From Acinetobacter sp. Ac_5812 (lineage in GTDB: Bacteria > Pseudomonadota > Gammaproteobacteria > Pseudomonadales > Moraxellaceae), in NCBI RefSeq assembly GCF_013072695.1, contig NZ_LXUK01000022.1:729-64728 (forward strand): DNA of 64,000 bases. The letters run 5' to 3'. The notes under the pieces were generated by a model. That model searched no databases. It saw only the letters and a program-made list of their open reading frames with translations, and was not told the DNA's origin. This document shows positions 8,727 through 19,687 of this stretch, one piece after another (the first letter of the stretch is position 1; the number at the start of each line of letters is the position of its first letter). A program made the position numbers and the translations under genes.

Positions 8727-10079
8727 ATGGCACAGGAATTTGCTGCCCAAAAAAACAGTATGGATGCGCAGGCACTGATTAATGAGGCACCTGTGAGCAA
8801 GTATCAATGGATGATCGCAATTATTTGTTTTCTCATTGTATTTGTCGATGGAATCGATACTGCCGCAATGGGTTTTATTGCACCCGCTTTGGCTCAGGAT
8901 TGGGGCATTGATCGCTCTCAACTCGGGCCAGTGATGAGTGCTGCACTCGGCGGCATGATCATTGGTGCACTGGTTTCAGGACCAACAGCGGATCGATTTG
9001 GACGGAAAATCGTTTTAACCATTTCCATGTTGATCTTTGGTGGTTTCACCTTGGCTTCGGCTTATGCGCCAGACTTAAATAGTTTAGTGGTATTGCGCTT
9101 TTTAACCGGCATTGGTTTAGGCGCGGCGATGCCGAATGCGACCACCTTGTTTTCAGAATATTGCCCGCAACGGAGTCGTTCTTTATTGGTGACCTGTATG
9201 TTCTGTGGCTACAACTTAGGTATGGCAACAGGTGGATTTATCAGCAGTTGGCTGATTCCAACGTATGGTTGGCATAGTCTGTTTTTATTGGGTGGATGGA
9301 CACCATTAATTCTGATGGTCTTGGTGATTTTCTTATTACCTGAGTCCTATCGTTTCCTCATCGTGAAAGGTCAAGACCCTGCAAAAGTCCGTAAAATTTT
9401 AAGCCATATTGCACCTGAAAAAGTTCAAACAGTCGAACATTTCCATATTCCAGAAGAACAGTCTGCTGTTGCAGAAAAGAAAAATGTATTTGGCATGCTG
9501 TTCTCCAAACAATATGCCAAAGGCACGGTTTTATTGTGGTCGACCTATTTTATGGGTTTGGTGGTGATTTATTTACTGACCAGCTGGTTACCAACTTTAA
9601 TGCGTGAAACAGGTGCAACCATGGAGCGCGCTGCGTTTATCGGCGGATTGTTCCAATTCGGTGGCGTACTCAGTGCCTTGTTCATTGGTTGGGCAATGGA
9701 TCGTTTTAATCCAAATCGCATTATTTCGGGCTTCTATTTTATTGCAGGTTTATTTGCCGTTGCGGTTGGGCAAAGCCTGAGCAATCCAACTTTATTGGCT
9801 GTGTTGGTGCTCTGTGCAGGCATTGCCATTAATGGTGCGCAATCGTCTATGCCAGCCTTAAGTGCGCGTTTCTATCCAACCCAATGTCGTGCAACGGGTA
9901 TTGCGTGGATGACTGGGATTGGCCGTTTCGGTGCCGTGTTTGGTGCATGGATTGGTGCAGTGCTATTGGGTAATGACTGGTCGTTTACTGCCATTCTCAG
10001 TTTATTGATGATTCCTGCTACGGCAGCGGCCATCGCAATTTTTGTTAAATCTCTCGTTGCTCATACCGATGCAACTTAA
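8727..10079 (+). CDS. pcaK: MFS transporter for 4-hydroxybenzoate/protocatechuate
   Basis: A 450-residue major facilitator of the aromatic acid:H+ symporter family with about twelve hydrophobic segments. The DGIDTAAMGF motif in the first helix and the loop motif GPTADRFGRK (about residues 87-96) are typical of PcaK. A strong AAGGAGG precedes the ATG. It sits between pcaD and pcaC as in ADP1 and brings 4-hydroxybenzoate or protocatechuate across the inner membrane. Confidence 0.94.
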   Translation: MAQEFAAQKNSMDAQALINEAPVSKYQWMIAIICFLIVFVDGIDTAAMGFIAPALAQDWGIDRSQLGPVMSAALGGMIIGALVSGPTADRFGRKIVLTISMLIFGGFTLASAYAPDLNSLVVLRFLTGIGLGAAMPNATTLFSEYCPQRSRSLLVTCMFCGYNLGMATGGFISSWLIPTYGWHSLFLLGGWTPLILMVLVIFLLPESYRFLIVKGQDPAKVRKILSHIAPEKVQTVEHFHIPEEQSAVAEKKNVFGMLFSKQYAKGTVLLWSTYFMGLVVIYLLTSWLPTLMRETGATMERAAFIGGLFQFGGVLSALFIGWAMDRFNPNRIISGFYFIAGLFAVAVGQSLSNPTLLAVLVLCAGIAINGAQSSMPALSARFYPTQCRATGIAWMTGIGRFGAVFGAWIGAVLLGNDWSFTAILSLLMIPATAAAIAIFVKSLVAHTDAT

Positions 10080-10111
10080 GGCTCATATTTTCAAAATGAG
10101 GAGCAACCTTC

Positions 10112-11261
<1,150 letters not shown>

Positions 11262-11273
11262 GGGAGACCAACA

Positions 11274-11903
11274 ATGAATGCATGGAATTTTCAGGAATTG
11301 AAGGAAACCCCATCACAAACGGGTGGTCCTTATGTACATATCGGTCTACTACCGCAACAAGCCAATATCGAAGTATTTGAGCATAATTTCAATCACCAGT
11401 TGGTGGATGAGCAAACTCAAGGTCAACGGATTCGTCTGGAAGGTCAAGTGTTTGACGGGCTGGGTTTGCCATTACGAGATGTATTGCTGGAAATCTGGCA
11501 GGCGGATGCCAATGGGGTTTATCCAAGTCAGGCAGATACCCAAGGCAAAACTGCCGATCCGCATTTTCTAGGTTGGGGCCGTACAGGGGCTAATTTTGAA
11601 ACAGGCTTCTGGAGTTTTAATACGGTAAAACCAGGCGCTGTTGCAGGCCGTAAAGGCTCAATTCAGGCACCGCATATTGCTGTCGCAGTTTTTGCCCGTG
11701 GTATCAATATTGGTTTGCATACCCGTATTTATTTTGAAGATGAAGTGGATGCCAATGCCAATGATCCAATTCTAAACAGCATTGAATGGGCAGTACGTCG
11801 CCAGACTTTAATCGCCAAACGCAGTGAAGTGGATGGTGAAGTGGTTTATCGCTTTGATATTCGTATTCAGGGTGATGATGAAACCGTGTTCTTTGATATT
11901 TAG
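11274..11903 (+). CDS. pcaG: Protocatechuate 3,4-dioxygenase alpha subunit
   Basis: A 209-residue subunit homologous to PcaH that completes the active site but lacks the full ligand set. The start region SQTGGPYVHIGLLP and the LEIWQADANGVY segment are typical of alpha subunits. It lies 12 bp after pcaH; the two are normally made together as an (alpha-beta)12 enzyme. Confidence 0.96.
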   Translation: MNAWNFQELKETPSQTGGPYVHIGLLPQQANIEVFEHNFNHQLVDEQTQGQRIRLEGQVFDGLGLPLRDVLLEIWQADANGVYPSQADTQGKTADPHFLGWGRTGANFETGFWSFNTVKPGAVAGRKGSIQAPHIAVAVFARGINIGLHTRIYFEDEVDANANDPILNSIEWAVRRQTLIAKRSEVDGEVVYRFDIRIQGDDETVFFDI

Positions 11904-11976
11904 GCATTCCTTTAAATATCTTTCTTTCAAAGATGGACTGATTATGGAATCACTTAGATCCTGAAATTGAAAAATA

Positions 11977-12001
11977 CTCCTCACTTTTGATGGGTGAGGA
12001 G
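11977..12001 (+). other. Stem-loop between pcaG and quiB
   Basis: Perfect 8-bp stem CTCCTCAC/GTGAGGAG with a 9-nt loop, in the 169-bp gap between the pca and qui blocks. No T-run follows, so it is more likely an mRNA-stability or processing element than a full terminator. Confidence 0.5.
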
Positions 12002-12072
12002 AGATTAAAAATGAAATGAAAACGCGGTAAGACGCCGCCGAATGAACAAATCTATTATTAAGGACGATACAG

Positions 12073-12912
12073 ATGAAAATGAAAACACTGGCAGCAGTGA
12101 TGTTGCTTGTTAGCCCCTTCTTGATGGTTCAAACAGTACAAGCACAGGACCGTGTCCAAAAGCAGGTTGAGTTAGCTGAACTGGCAAAGCTGCCTGTCAA
12201 AACTATTGTACCCATCACAGCCAAAACCAAAGAGCAGGCAATTGCTCAGGCAAAAGTGATCGCAGCGAATCCAGATGCTGATCTCGCGGAGTTTCGGATT
12301 GATTTACTCAATTTTGCCAATGATAGCAAGCAAGTGATTACCTTGGGCCAAGAGCTAAAACAGATTCTGGGTGCTAAGCCAATGATTGCCACAATTCGTA
12401 CTCATAATGAAGGCGGGCAATTAACAATTAGCGATGCAGATTATGGCAAGACCTATCAGGCGTATTTACAGCAGCCATTTATGGACATGCTTGATGTGGA
12501 AATGTTCCGTGATCAGCAAATTGTGAAGAATACTGTCAAATTGGCGCATGTGAAAAAAGTGCTGATCGTGATGTCCAATCATGATTTTCAAAGAACACCA
12601 CCTGAGACTGAAATCATCAAACGTTTACTTAAACAGGATGAGTTAGGCGCCGATATTCTGAAAATTGCAGTGATGCCGCAAAACAGACAGGATGTATTTA
12701 CCCTGATGAATGCGACTTTAAAAGTGAGTCAACAATCCAAAAAGCCATTACTCACCATGTCGATGGGTAAACTCGGCACCATTTCTCGAATTGCGACAGC
12801 CAACATGGGCGGCAGTTTTAGTTTTGGCATGATTGGTGAAGCTTCTGCACCGGGGCAGATTGATGTGACGCAACTGAAACAGTTTTTAAAAACAGTTCAA
12901 CCAACACAATAA
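12073..12912 (+). CDS. quiB: Catabolic 3-dehydroquinate dehydratase, periplasmic
   Basis: A 279-residue type I dehydroquinase with an N-terminal signal peptide (about residues 1-25, ending VQAQ). Converts 3-dehydroquinate to 3-dehydroshikimate. The conserved histidine (VMSNHDFQ, near residue 176) and the Schiff-base lysine (ADILKIAVMPQ, near residue 202) are present. The signal peptide separates it from the biosynthetic AroD/AroQ and matches a periplasmic quinate pathway. AAGGA lies before the ATG. Confidence 0.93.
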   Translation: MKMKTLAAVMLLVSPFLMVQTVQAQDRVQKQVELAELAKLPVKTIVPITAKTKEQAIAQAKVIAANPDADLAEFRIDLLNFANDSKQVITLGQELKQILGAKPMIATIRTHNEGGQLTISDADYGKTYQAYLQQPFMDMLDVEMFRDQQIVKNTVKLAHVKKVLIVMSNHDFQRTPPETEIIKRLLKQDELGADILKIAVMPQNRQDVFTLMNATLKVSQQSKKPLLTMSMGKLGTISRIATANMGGSFSFGMIGEASAPGQIDVTQLKQFLKTVQPTQ

Positions 12913-12931
12913 TATAAAAGGATTTTAACAC

Positions 12932-14392
12932 ATGAAATCAATCTATGTACGTTTAAGTACTTTAGCCATCGCTATGGCAGTTTCGGGTTGGGCAGCAGCA
13001 GAAACTTATATTGTTGATCGTTATCAAGATGACAATGATAAAGGTTCTTTACGTTGGGCAATTGAACAAGCCAATAGCAAACCGACAGAAGCCAGTGAGA
13101 TTCTGATTCAAGCGGTAGGAAAAGCACCCTATGCAATCAAGGTCAACAGTCCATTACCTGAGATCAAAGCGCCTGTAAAAATCATTGGTACGCAATGGGC
13201 GAACACAGGCGAGTTTATCGCGATCGATGGATCAAATTATATTAAAGGCACAGGGGTCGAAGCCTGCCCAGGTGCAGTCGAAGGGCAATTCGGGACCAAT
13301 GTTCGTACAACCACCTTGCCGGGCATCGTATTACGTGACATCAATGGGGTCACCATCCAAGGCTTGGAAATTCGTCATTTCTGTATTGGGATTTTGATGA
13401 ATCGTGCCAGCAATAACTTGATTCAAAACAACCGTATTATGCATAACTATGGTGGTGCGGGGGTGATGCTGACAGGTGATGATGGCAAAGGCAATCCAAC
13501 AGCGACCACCACCAATAACAACAAAGTATTGAACAACTACTTTCAGGACAATGGCGATGGGCTTGAACTGACTCGTGGCGCAGCATTTAACTTGGTCGCC
13601 AATAATCATTTTATTTCTACAGCAGCAAATCCTGAACCTTCACAAGGCATTGAAATCTTGTGGGGCAATGACAATGCGGTGGTGGGTAATAAATTTGAAA
13701 ATTACTCAGATGGTTTACAAATCAACTGGGGCAAGCGCAACTACATTGCCTATAACGAACTGACCAATAACTCCAATGGTTTTAACCTGACCGGTGATGG
13801 CAACATTTTTGACAGCAATAAAGTACATGGCAATCGGGTGGGAATAGCGATCCGCTCTGAAAAAGATGCCAATGCCCACATTACTCTGACCAAAAACTTA
13901 ATCTGGAATAATGGCAAAGACATTAAACGTTGTGAGGCGGGTGGAAGTTGCGTACCGAATCAACGTGTTGGCACGATTATCTTCGATATTCCGGGTTTAG
14001 AGCATGCACATTTTGTGGGTTCACGTGGACATGGGGTCAAAATTGATCCTGCCAACTTGCAAAAAACCTGCAACACACCAGATGAGCAAGGCTGTAATGC
14101 TCAACCCAACCAGAATATTCAGACACCAAAACTAAGCCTGTCAAAAGGACAAATTGCAGTGGAAGTCAAAGGCCAGCCGAACCAGCGTTATCAGGTCGAG
14201 TTTTTTGGCAACACATCGGCACATTCAAATGAAGCAGAGCTTTATTTAGGTTCAGCGGTTGCTGCAACCAATGCACAAGGAACCGCAACGCTGACTTGGA
14301 AACCAACAACCCAAGTGGCTTCAGTGACAGCAACGATCACTGACCGTGTAGGTGCAACATCTGAACTCAGTTCAGCTGTAAAACTGAAATAA
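12932..14392 (+). CDS. quiC: 3-dehydroshikimate dehydratase, beta-helix type, periplasmic
   Basis: A 486-residue exported protein (signal peptide to about residue 23, WAAAET) with a right-handed parallel beta-helix. Asn/Gly-rich rungs such as NNLIQNNRIMHNYGG and NKVLNNYFQDN run through about residues 100-330. Its length and position match ADP1 QuiC, which converts 3-dehydroshikimate to protocatechuate and is unrelated to the AsbF/QuiC TIM-barrel enzymes. A C-terminal Ig-like module (about 400-486) follows the helix. Product delivery to PcaHG requires re-entry into the cytoplasm, plausibly by PcaK. Confidence 0.9.
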   Translation: MKSIYVRLSTLAIAMAVSGWAAAETYIVDRYQDDNDKGSLRWAIEQANSKPTEASEILIQAVGKAPYAIKVNSPLPEIKAPVKIIGTQWANTGEFIAIDGSNYIKGTGVEACPGAVEGQFGTNVRTTTLPGIVLRDINGVTIQGLEIRHFCIGILMNRASNNLIQNNRIMHNYGGAGVMLTGDDGKGNPTATTTNNNKVLNNYFQDNGDGLELTRGAAFNLVANNHFISTAANPEPSQGIEILWGNDNAVVGNKFENYSDGLQINWGKRNYIAYNELTNNSNGFNLTGDGNIFDSNKVHGNRVGIAIRSEKDANAHITLTKNLIWNNGKDIKRCEAGGSCVPNQRVGTIIFDIPGLEHAHFVGSRGHGVKIDPANLQKTCNTPDEQGCNAQPNQNIQTPKLSLSKGQIAVEVKGQPNQRYQVEFFGNTSAHSNEAELYLGSAVAATNAQGTATLTWKPTTQVASVTATITDRVGATSELSSAVKLK

Positions 14393-14410
14393 ACGGCAAG
14401 GAGGCCGAAT

Positions 14411-15739
14411 ATGAAGTCGAATGCATTATTGCTCAAACTGAGCTGTCTGGCAGTTGCTGTATGTGCTGCTCAATCTAGCTTTGCCGATCAACTATGGTCA
14501 CAGGATCGTCAATGGTTACTCGGTGATTGGAATGGTCAGCGTCAGCAATTGGAAAAAGAAGGCTATAAATTTACGGCCTCGATCATGAGTCAAAGTGCCA
14601 CCAACTTGGATGGAGGCTATAACGATGACAATACCTTTAAAAATGCCGCACAACTGTCGTTAGGTGCCAATTTCGATTTAGAGAAAATTGCGGGCTGGAA
14701 AGATACCAGTGCCAGCCTTTTAATCACCAAACGTGATGGTAATGCCTTAACCTTGGATCGAATTAAAGATCCGCGTTCTAGTGTACTAGGCAATTCACAG
14801 GAAATCTATGGTCGCGGCAAAATCTGGCGTCTGAGTCAGGCATGGTTGAAAAAGGGCTTCGTGGATAATACGGTGCAGTTCAAGATTGGTCGTATGGGCA
14901 TGTCTGAAGATTTTAATGGCTCGCAATGTGAATTTCAGAACCTGTTACTGTGTGGTGGTCAGCTTGGGAAGTCGATTGGTTCAATTTGGTATAACTTGCC
15001 TGTTGGATTATGGGGTGCCAATGTTAAGTATCAATTCGCACCTGAATGGACGTTAGGTGTCGGTGTCTACGAAGTTAATCCAGATAATATTAAAACTGAT
15101 CGCAATCGTGATGGTTTTAATTTGGATATGGACCATGTCAAAGGGGCAACAATTCCTGTCGAACTGGCATGGCGACCAAAACTTGCTGCCTTTAATGGCT
15201 TATCAGGCGAATATAAAATCGGGGCACTCTATTCAACAGCCGAAGCCAATGATATTGCGACCGTCGGTAAAGTACATGATGGTAAACATAGTTTCTGGCT
15301 CAATGCACAACAACAACTGAGTCAAACAGGCAATGATCCAAAGCGTGGCTTGTACGTCAGTTTCAATGCCGTAATTAATGATAAAGCCACCACAGCAGTT
15401 CAAAGTACGCAGCAATTAGCTCTCTGGTACAAAGGACCTTTTGATGGTCGTCCAAATGACTCAATTGGTTTTGGTATTGCCAATTATCTCGTCAATGATC
15501 GTTATAAAGATCGTCAAATTGCACTCAATGAAACTCGCGGTTATCAGCAATACGATGCGCTTGCTGCAGATTATGTACCCGTTCAGCGTGATGAGCTCAA
15601 TGTTGAACTGAATTACACCTATCAGTGGTCACCTGCGGTGATGTTGAGACCGAACTTGCAATATATCCATCAACCTGCGGGTGTTAAAGAGGTCGATGAT
15701 GCATGGGTTGCAGGCCTGAGCATGCGCGTGAATTTCTAA
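14411..15739 (+). CDS. quiX: Outer-membrane porin of the quinate operon
   Basis: A 442-residue outer-membrane beta-barrel with a signal peptide (to about residue 25, QSSFADQ). It resembles carbohydrate-selective OprB porins: an early WLLGDWNGQRQQL segment, alternating strands, and a C-terminus AGLSMRVNF ending in Phe. It occupies the quiX position between quiC and quiA as in ADP1. The likely role is diffusion of quinate, shikimate or dehydroshikimate into the periplasm; this is inferred from context. Confidence 0.87.
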   Translation: MKSNALLLKLSCLAVAVCAAQSSFADQLWSQDRQWLLGDWNGQRQQLEKEGYKFTASIMSQSATNLDGGYNDDNTFKNAAQLSLGANFDLEKIAGWKDTSASLLITKRDGNALTLDRIKDPRSSVLGNSQEIYGRGKIWRLSQAWLKKGFVDNTVQFKIGRMGMSEDFNGSQCEFQNLLLCGGQLGKSIGSIWYNLPVGLWGANVKYQFAPEWTLGVGVYEVNPDNIKTDRNRDGFNLDMDHVKGATIPVELAWRPKLAAFNGLSGEYKIGALYSTAEANDIATVGKVHDGKHSFWLNAQQQLSQTGNDPKRGLYVSFNAVINDKATTAVQSTQQLALWYKGPFDGRPNDSIGFGIANYLVNDRYKDRQIALNETRGYQQYDALAADYVPVQRDELNVELNYTYQWSPAVMLRPNLQYIHQPAGVKEVDDAWVAGLSMRVNF

Positions 15740-15755
15740 TATAGGAGAATGAGCG

Positions 15756-18179
15756 ATGACTGAAACTTCAAGCTCACAGACCATACTCAAAATATGGTGC
15801 TTTATTTTGGCCTTAGTTTTGTTACTCACAGGCTTGTTTTTTACCGTCGGTGGGTTTCAACTCGCGACGTTGGGTGGATCATGGTATTTCGTGATCTCGG
15901 GTGTATTCACGCTGATCTCTGCTGTTTTTATTTTTAAGAAAAAAGCGCTGGGTGTCTGGTTATTCAGTCTAGTTTTTGCAGGAACGATCATCTGGTCATT
16001 GATTGATGCGGGTTGGGAATTCTGGCCTTTATTTTCAAGACTGATGTTCCCAGCAGGCTTATTTGCCGCGCTGATGTTTACTTTACCTGCCATCCGCCGT
16101 TATCAATTTCAACCGAGCGCTGATCTACCTGCTTATGGTCTCGGGATATTGACGGTCATTGGCATGGTGATTGGTCTTTATCAGATGTTCCAGCCACACC
16201 CAACGGTTGCAGCCTCTGGACAGGCCTTGCCTTTGGTTCCTGTGAAAACCGATATGAAACAGACCAACTGGCAGCATTATGGTCAAGATTCAGGGGGGAG
16301 CCGTTTTGCTGCATTGGATCAGATCACACGAGATAATGTACATCAATTAAAAGAGGTCTGGCGTTTCCGTACGGGTGATTTCACCACGGGTTCTGGAAAT
16401 GGTGCAGAAGACCAAATGACACCGTTACAAGTAGGCAATAAGATTTTCTTGTGTACGCCGCATAACAATATTTTTGCCTTGGAAGCGGACTCTGGTAAAC
16501 AACTTTGGAAAGCAGAAGTCAACTCCAAGTCAGATGCATGGGAACGTTGCCGTGGTGTTGCTTATTTTGATTCTACCCAAGCGCTGGTTCAGCCGACTTT
16601 GGCTGGAGCGACACAGGTAAAAGCGGTGGCAAATAATACTTCATGCTTACGTCGAGTCTATACCAATACACCAGATGGTCGCTTAATCGCAGTCAATGCA
16701 GATACTGGCGAACGTTGTAAAGATTTTGGTGTAGAGGGAACAGTAGATCTTCTGAAAGGTCTAGGTGAGGGCACCACTGCACCACGTTTTGAGGTGACAT
16801 CTGCGCCAACCATTGCAGGAACTGTAATTGTGGTGGGTAGCCGTATTGCCGATAATTTTGCCGCAGATATGCCGGGTGGGGTGATTCGTGCATACGATGT
16901 CATTACAGGTGAATTACGTTGGGCCTTTGATCCACGTAATCCTGATCCAAACCATGTGCTAAAAGAAGGTGAAACCTATAAGCGCAGTTCTGCCAACTCT
17001 TGGGCAGCGATGTCTTATGATCCACAAATGAACACGGTATTCTTGCCAATGGGTAGCTCATCTGTGGATGTATGGGGCGGTAATCGTCAACCTTTAGACC
17101 ATAAATATAATTCTTCTGTTCTGGCTTTAGATGCGACCACGGGGAAGGAAAAGTGGGTCTATCAGACCGTTCATAATGACCTTTGGGATTTTGATTTGCC
17201 AATGCAACCCAGCTTGGTGGATTTCCCAATGCAAGATGGCAGCAATAAACCTGCTGTGGTGATTGGCACCAAATCAGGTCAGTTCTTTGTTTTGGATCGT
17301 GTCACAGGCCAACCACTCACCAAAGTGATTGAGCAGCCAGTGAAACCTGCCGATATCAAAGGTGAGCAATACAGCCCGACTCAACCACGTTCGGTGGAAA
17401 TGCCACAGATTGGCAATCAAACCTTAACCGAATCGGATATGTGGGGTGCAACACCATTTGACCAGTTGATGTGCCGTATCAACTTCAAATCAATGCGTTA
17501 TGAAGGCTTATTTACTGCACCAGGTACCGATAAGTCATTGAGCTTCCCAGGTTCTTTGGGCGGCATGAACTGGGGCAGTATTGCCTTTGATCCAAGCCAT
17601 CAATATATGTTCGTCAATGACATGCGCTTAGGCTTATGGATTCAGTTGATTGAACAAACCCCAGAAGACTTGGCTGTTCAGGCCAATGGTGGTGAAAAAG
17701 TCAATACGGGTATGGGTGCGGTGCCAATGAAAGGAACACCTTACAAAGTCAATAAAGATCGTTTCTGGTCGAAATTGATGATTCCTTGTCAAAAACCACC
17801 ATATGGCACCATGACGGCAGTGGATATGAAAACCCGTCAGGTGGCGTGGCAAGTACCTATGGGAACCGTGCAGGATACTGGCCCAATGGGAATCAAAATG
17901 GGTTTACCTGTTCCAATTGGCATGCCGACCATTGGTGGTCCAATGGCAACTCAAGGTGGGGTGGTATTCTTTGCCGCAACTCAGGATTATTACTTGCGTG
18001 CATTGGATTCGTCTTCGGGCAAAGAGTTATGGAAAGCGCGTTTACCTGTAGGGAGTCAAGCGACACCAATCAGCTATGTATCTCCAAAAAATGGCAAACA
18101 GTATGTGCTGATTACTGCGGGCGGTGCACGTCAGTCGCCTGATCATGGTGATTATGTGATTGCATATAGTTTGAATTAA
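15756..18179 (+). CDS. quiA: PQQ-dependent quinate/shikimate dehydrogenase
   Basis: An 807-residue membrane quinoprotein. About four hydrophobic helices fill residues 10-150, then a PQQ eight-bladed propeller of the glucose-dehydrogenase type (QNWxxYGQDxxG-like WQHYGQDSGGSRFAALDQI, repeated GKELWK-type tryptophan motifs). Oxidises quinate or shikimate on the periplasmic face and passes electrons to ubiquinone. It is the last gene of the supra-operon and is followed by a strong terminator. PQQ must come from a synthesis cluster outside the window. Confidence 0.94.
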   Translation: MTETSSSQTILKIWCFILALVLLLTGLFFTVGGFQLATLGGSWYFVISGVFTLISAVFIFKKKALGVWLFSLVFAGTIIWSLIDAGWEFWPLFSRLMFPAGLFAALMFTLPAIRRYQFQPSADLPAYGLGILTVIGMVIGLYQMFQPHPTVAASGQALPLVPVKTDMKQTNWQHYGQDSGGSRFAALDQITRDNVHQLKEVWRFRTGDFTTGSGNGAEDQMTPLQVGNKIFLCTPHNNIFALEADSGKQLWKAEVNSKSDAWERCRGVAYFDSTQALVQPTLAGATQVKAVANNTSCLRRVYTNTPDGRLIAVNADTGERCKDFGVEGTVDLLKGLGEGTTAPRFEVTSAPTIAGTVIVVGSRIADNFAADMPGGVIRAYDVITGELRWAFDPRNPDPNHVLKEGETYKRSSANSWAAMSYDPQMNTVFLPMGSSSVDVWGGNRQPLDHKYNSSVLALDATTGKEKWVYQTVHNDLWDFDLPMQPSLVDFPMQDGSNKPAVVIGTKSGQFFVLDRVTGQPLTKVIEQPVKPADIKGEQYSPTQPRSVEMPQIGNQTLTESDMWGATPFDQLMCRINFKSMRYEGLFTAPGTDKSLSFPGSLGGMNWGSIAFDPSHQYMFVNDMRLGLWIQLIEQTPEDLAVQANGGEKVNTGMGAVPMKGTPYKVNKDRFWSKLMIPCQKPPYGTMTAVDMKTRQVAWQVPMGTVQDTGPMGIKMGLPVPIGMPTIGGPMATQGGVVFFAATQDYYLRALDSSSGKELWKARLPVGSQATPISYVSPKNGKQYVLITAGGARQSPDHGDYVIAYSLN

Positions 18180-18197
18180 GCTGAAATTGAAATAAAC

Positions 18198-18229
18198 AAA
18201 ACGGCAATCTTAGTGATTGCCGTTTTTTA
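18198..18229 (+). terminator. Terminator of the pca-qui supra-operon
   Basis: Stem ACGGCAATC/GATTGCCGT with a 5-nt loop, AAA before it and six T after it. The A/T flanks make it usable from both sides, which suits its place between quiA and the convergent hydrolase gene. Confidence 0.92.
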
Positions 18230-18240
18230 TTGATTTGATC

Positions 18241-19365
18241 TTAAGCCGTCGCCTTTAACATGGGCATATCTGTCGCATCAGAAATCACAGCAAATTGTGG
18301 TTGAGCATTTTGCCCCAGTTGGTAATCCGAGAAGTTAATTTGCCAAAAACCTAAGCTTGCGGTTGTTGCGATATAGAAAACCTGATTGCTGTGATCACGA
18401 ACAATTTCCCATTGAGTATAGTCACCTTTGATATTGCCACTTTGGTCAATGCATTGTTCGCGAGTAACATAGATGCCTTTAATCACATTCATTACATGGG
18501 CAATCGCGGCAGTATTACTTGGGCGTTGTGTTTGATTTAACCAAGGAATAGAGTAATTCAGCGTAAAAGCTGTACGTAAGAATCGATCAGAAGGCAATGC
18601 GGAAGAAGAGAGCCCGATTGAACCACCACCATTACCAGCTTTATTCACATTGAGACCAATGATGGTCTGGCTGTCCGTTTCAACATTGGTAACGCCCAGA
18701 TAATTTTCCAAGTTGGTACGATGCCATTCAATAAATGGGGTATTGGTCATGACCCCAATATCGGTATTGTCGGTAATTGATAATTGCCCATCACGAAATT
18801 CAAGTACCAGACTCGCCCCAGTTTTATCGTGAAACTGGAAATGAATCGGGATTAAATTTTTGAGTTCATCTGTATGATTAAACTCGCTGTGCTCAGAAAA
18901 TTGTAGCGGATCCCAAAAATATAAGACTTCCCCTAGCGAAGTGGGCTGTCCTTGTTGAATGGCGTATAAATCTTTTTTTAAGGTTTCAACTGAGTTGTAG
19001 TTAGACGCAGCCCAGCCACAAATATCCAACGCTGAAATCAATTTGGCATTTGGTGGTGCATCAGTTTTTTTAGGATAACGGGAAGGTGGTAACCAAAGTG
19101 CAGCTGCCGAAAATCCTTCTGTATTCATGGCATCACATAGTTTGGTATCAAGCAGATTTAAAGGGAGCTTAATCCCAATCCCCATAAAACCATATTTTGC
19201 AGTCCAGTGATAAGTTGGTGTATTCGGACTTAAGCTATCAATTGCCTTTAAGGGCGTTGCCAATGGGATTGCAGCCAGTTGCCAAGTAAAGGTGGCGGCA
19301 AAATCCATAGTACGTCCAGAGATGCGATAGCCTGTTGCTTGAGGTAGAATAAACTCGGTACACAT
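18241..19365 (-). CDS. Choloylglycine-hydrolase-family Ntn amidase
   Basis: A 374-residue linear amide C-N hydrolase (penicillin V acylase/bile salt hydrolase family). After Met removal, Cys2 would be the N-terminal nucleophile. Arg18 and Asp21 of the family active site are in register (GYRISGRTMDF), and the NxP motif is present in MTNTPFIEWH. No signal peptide precedes Cys2. Substrate is unknown. It is divergent from uraD across a 350-bp region with a purine-regulon operator, so a link to purine use is possible; N-acyl-homoserine-lactone or other acyl-amide cleavage are alternatives known in the family. Confidence 0.8.
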   Translation of the reverse strand: MCTEFILPQATGYRISGRTMDFAATFTWQLAAIPLATPLKAIDSLSPNTPTYHWTAKYGFMGIGIKLPLNLLDTKLCDAMNTEGFSAAALWLPPSRYPKKTDAPPNAKLISALDICGWAASNYNSVETLKKDLYAIQQGQPTSLGEVLYFWDPLQFSEHSEFNHTDELKNLIPIHFQFHDKTGASLVLEFRDGQLSITDNTDIGVMTNTPFIEWHRTNLENYLGVTNVETDSQTIIGLNVNKAGNGGGSIGLSSSALPSDRFLRTAFTLNYSIPWLNQTQRPSNTAAIAHVMNVIKGIYVTREQCIDQSGNIKGDYTQWEIVRDHSNQVFYIATTASLGFWQINFSDYQLGQNAQPQFAVISDATDMPMLKATA

Positions 19366-19644
19366 ATTATTTTCTCTTTTGATTATTAGAATAAATCATG
19401 ATTTTTGGTTTTTATTTGATCTTAAATTATTATGTAAGTGCTCTAAATACATAAGATCGTTTGAGCATATAAAAAGCTAGCAGATGAGTTTTTTATAGTC
19501 AATAATTATATATCAAAGAGTGATTTTTTATTTTTTAAAATAGATTATAAATAAAATATGGATTATTCAGTTTTTAATAATTAAATTTGTATTGATTAAA
19601 TAAATTAAAACCAAAAAATAGCTTTTTCTATTCAGAGAAAAGAG

Positions 19645-19661
19645 TTGGCATATTCATTGCT
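19645..19661 (+). promoter_or_regulatory. Sigma-54 (-24/-12) promoter for uraD operon
   Basis: TTGGCATATTCATTGCT: the GG and GC dinucleotides are exactly 10 nt apart and match the TGGCA...TTGC core of RpoN promoters. Predicted transcription start is near 19672, about 44 bp before the uraD ATG. Confidence 0.72.
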
Positions 19662-19674
19662 TAATTTACGATAT

Positions 19675-19687
19675 CTGGTCTGACCAG
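19675..19687. promoter_or_regulatory. FadR-type operator upstream of uraD
   Basis: CTGGTC-T-GACCAG, a perfect 13-bp palindrome of the TGGTnnnACCA class bound by FadR-subfamily GntR regulators. It starts just after the predicted start point of the sigma-54 promoter, a repressing position. Related sites occur at 26143 and 27323. Confidence 0.75.
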
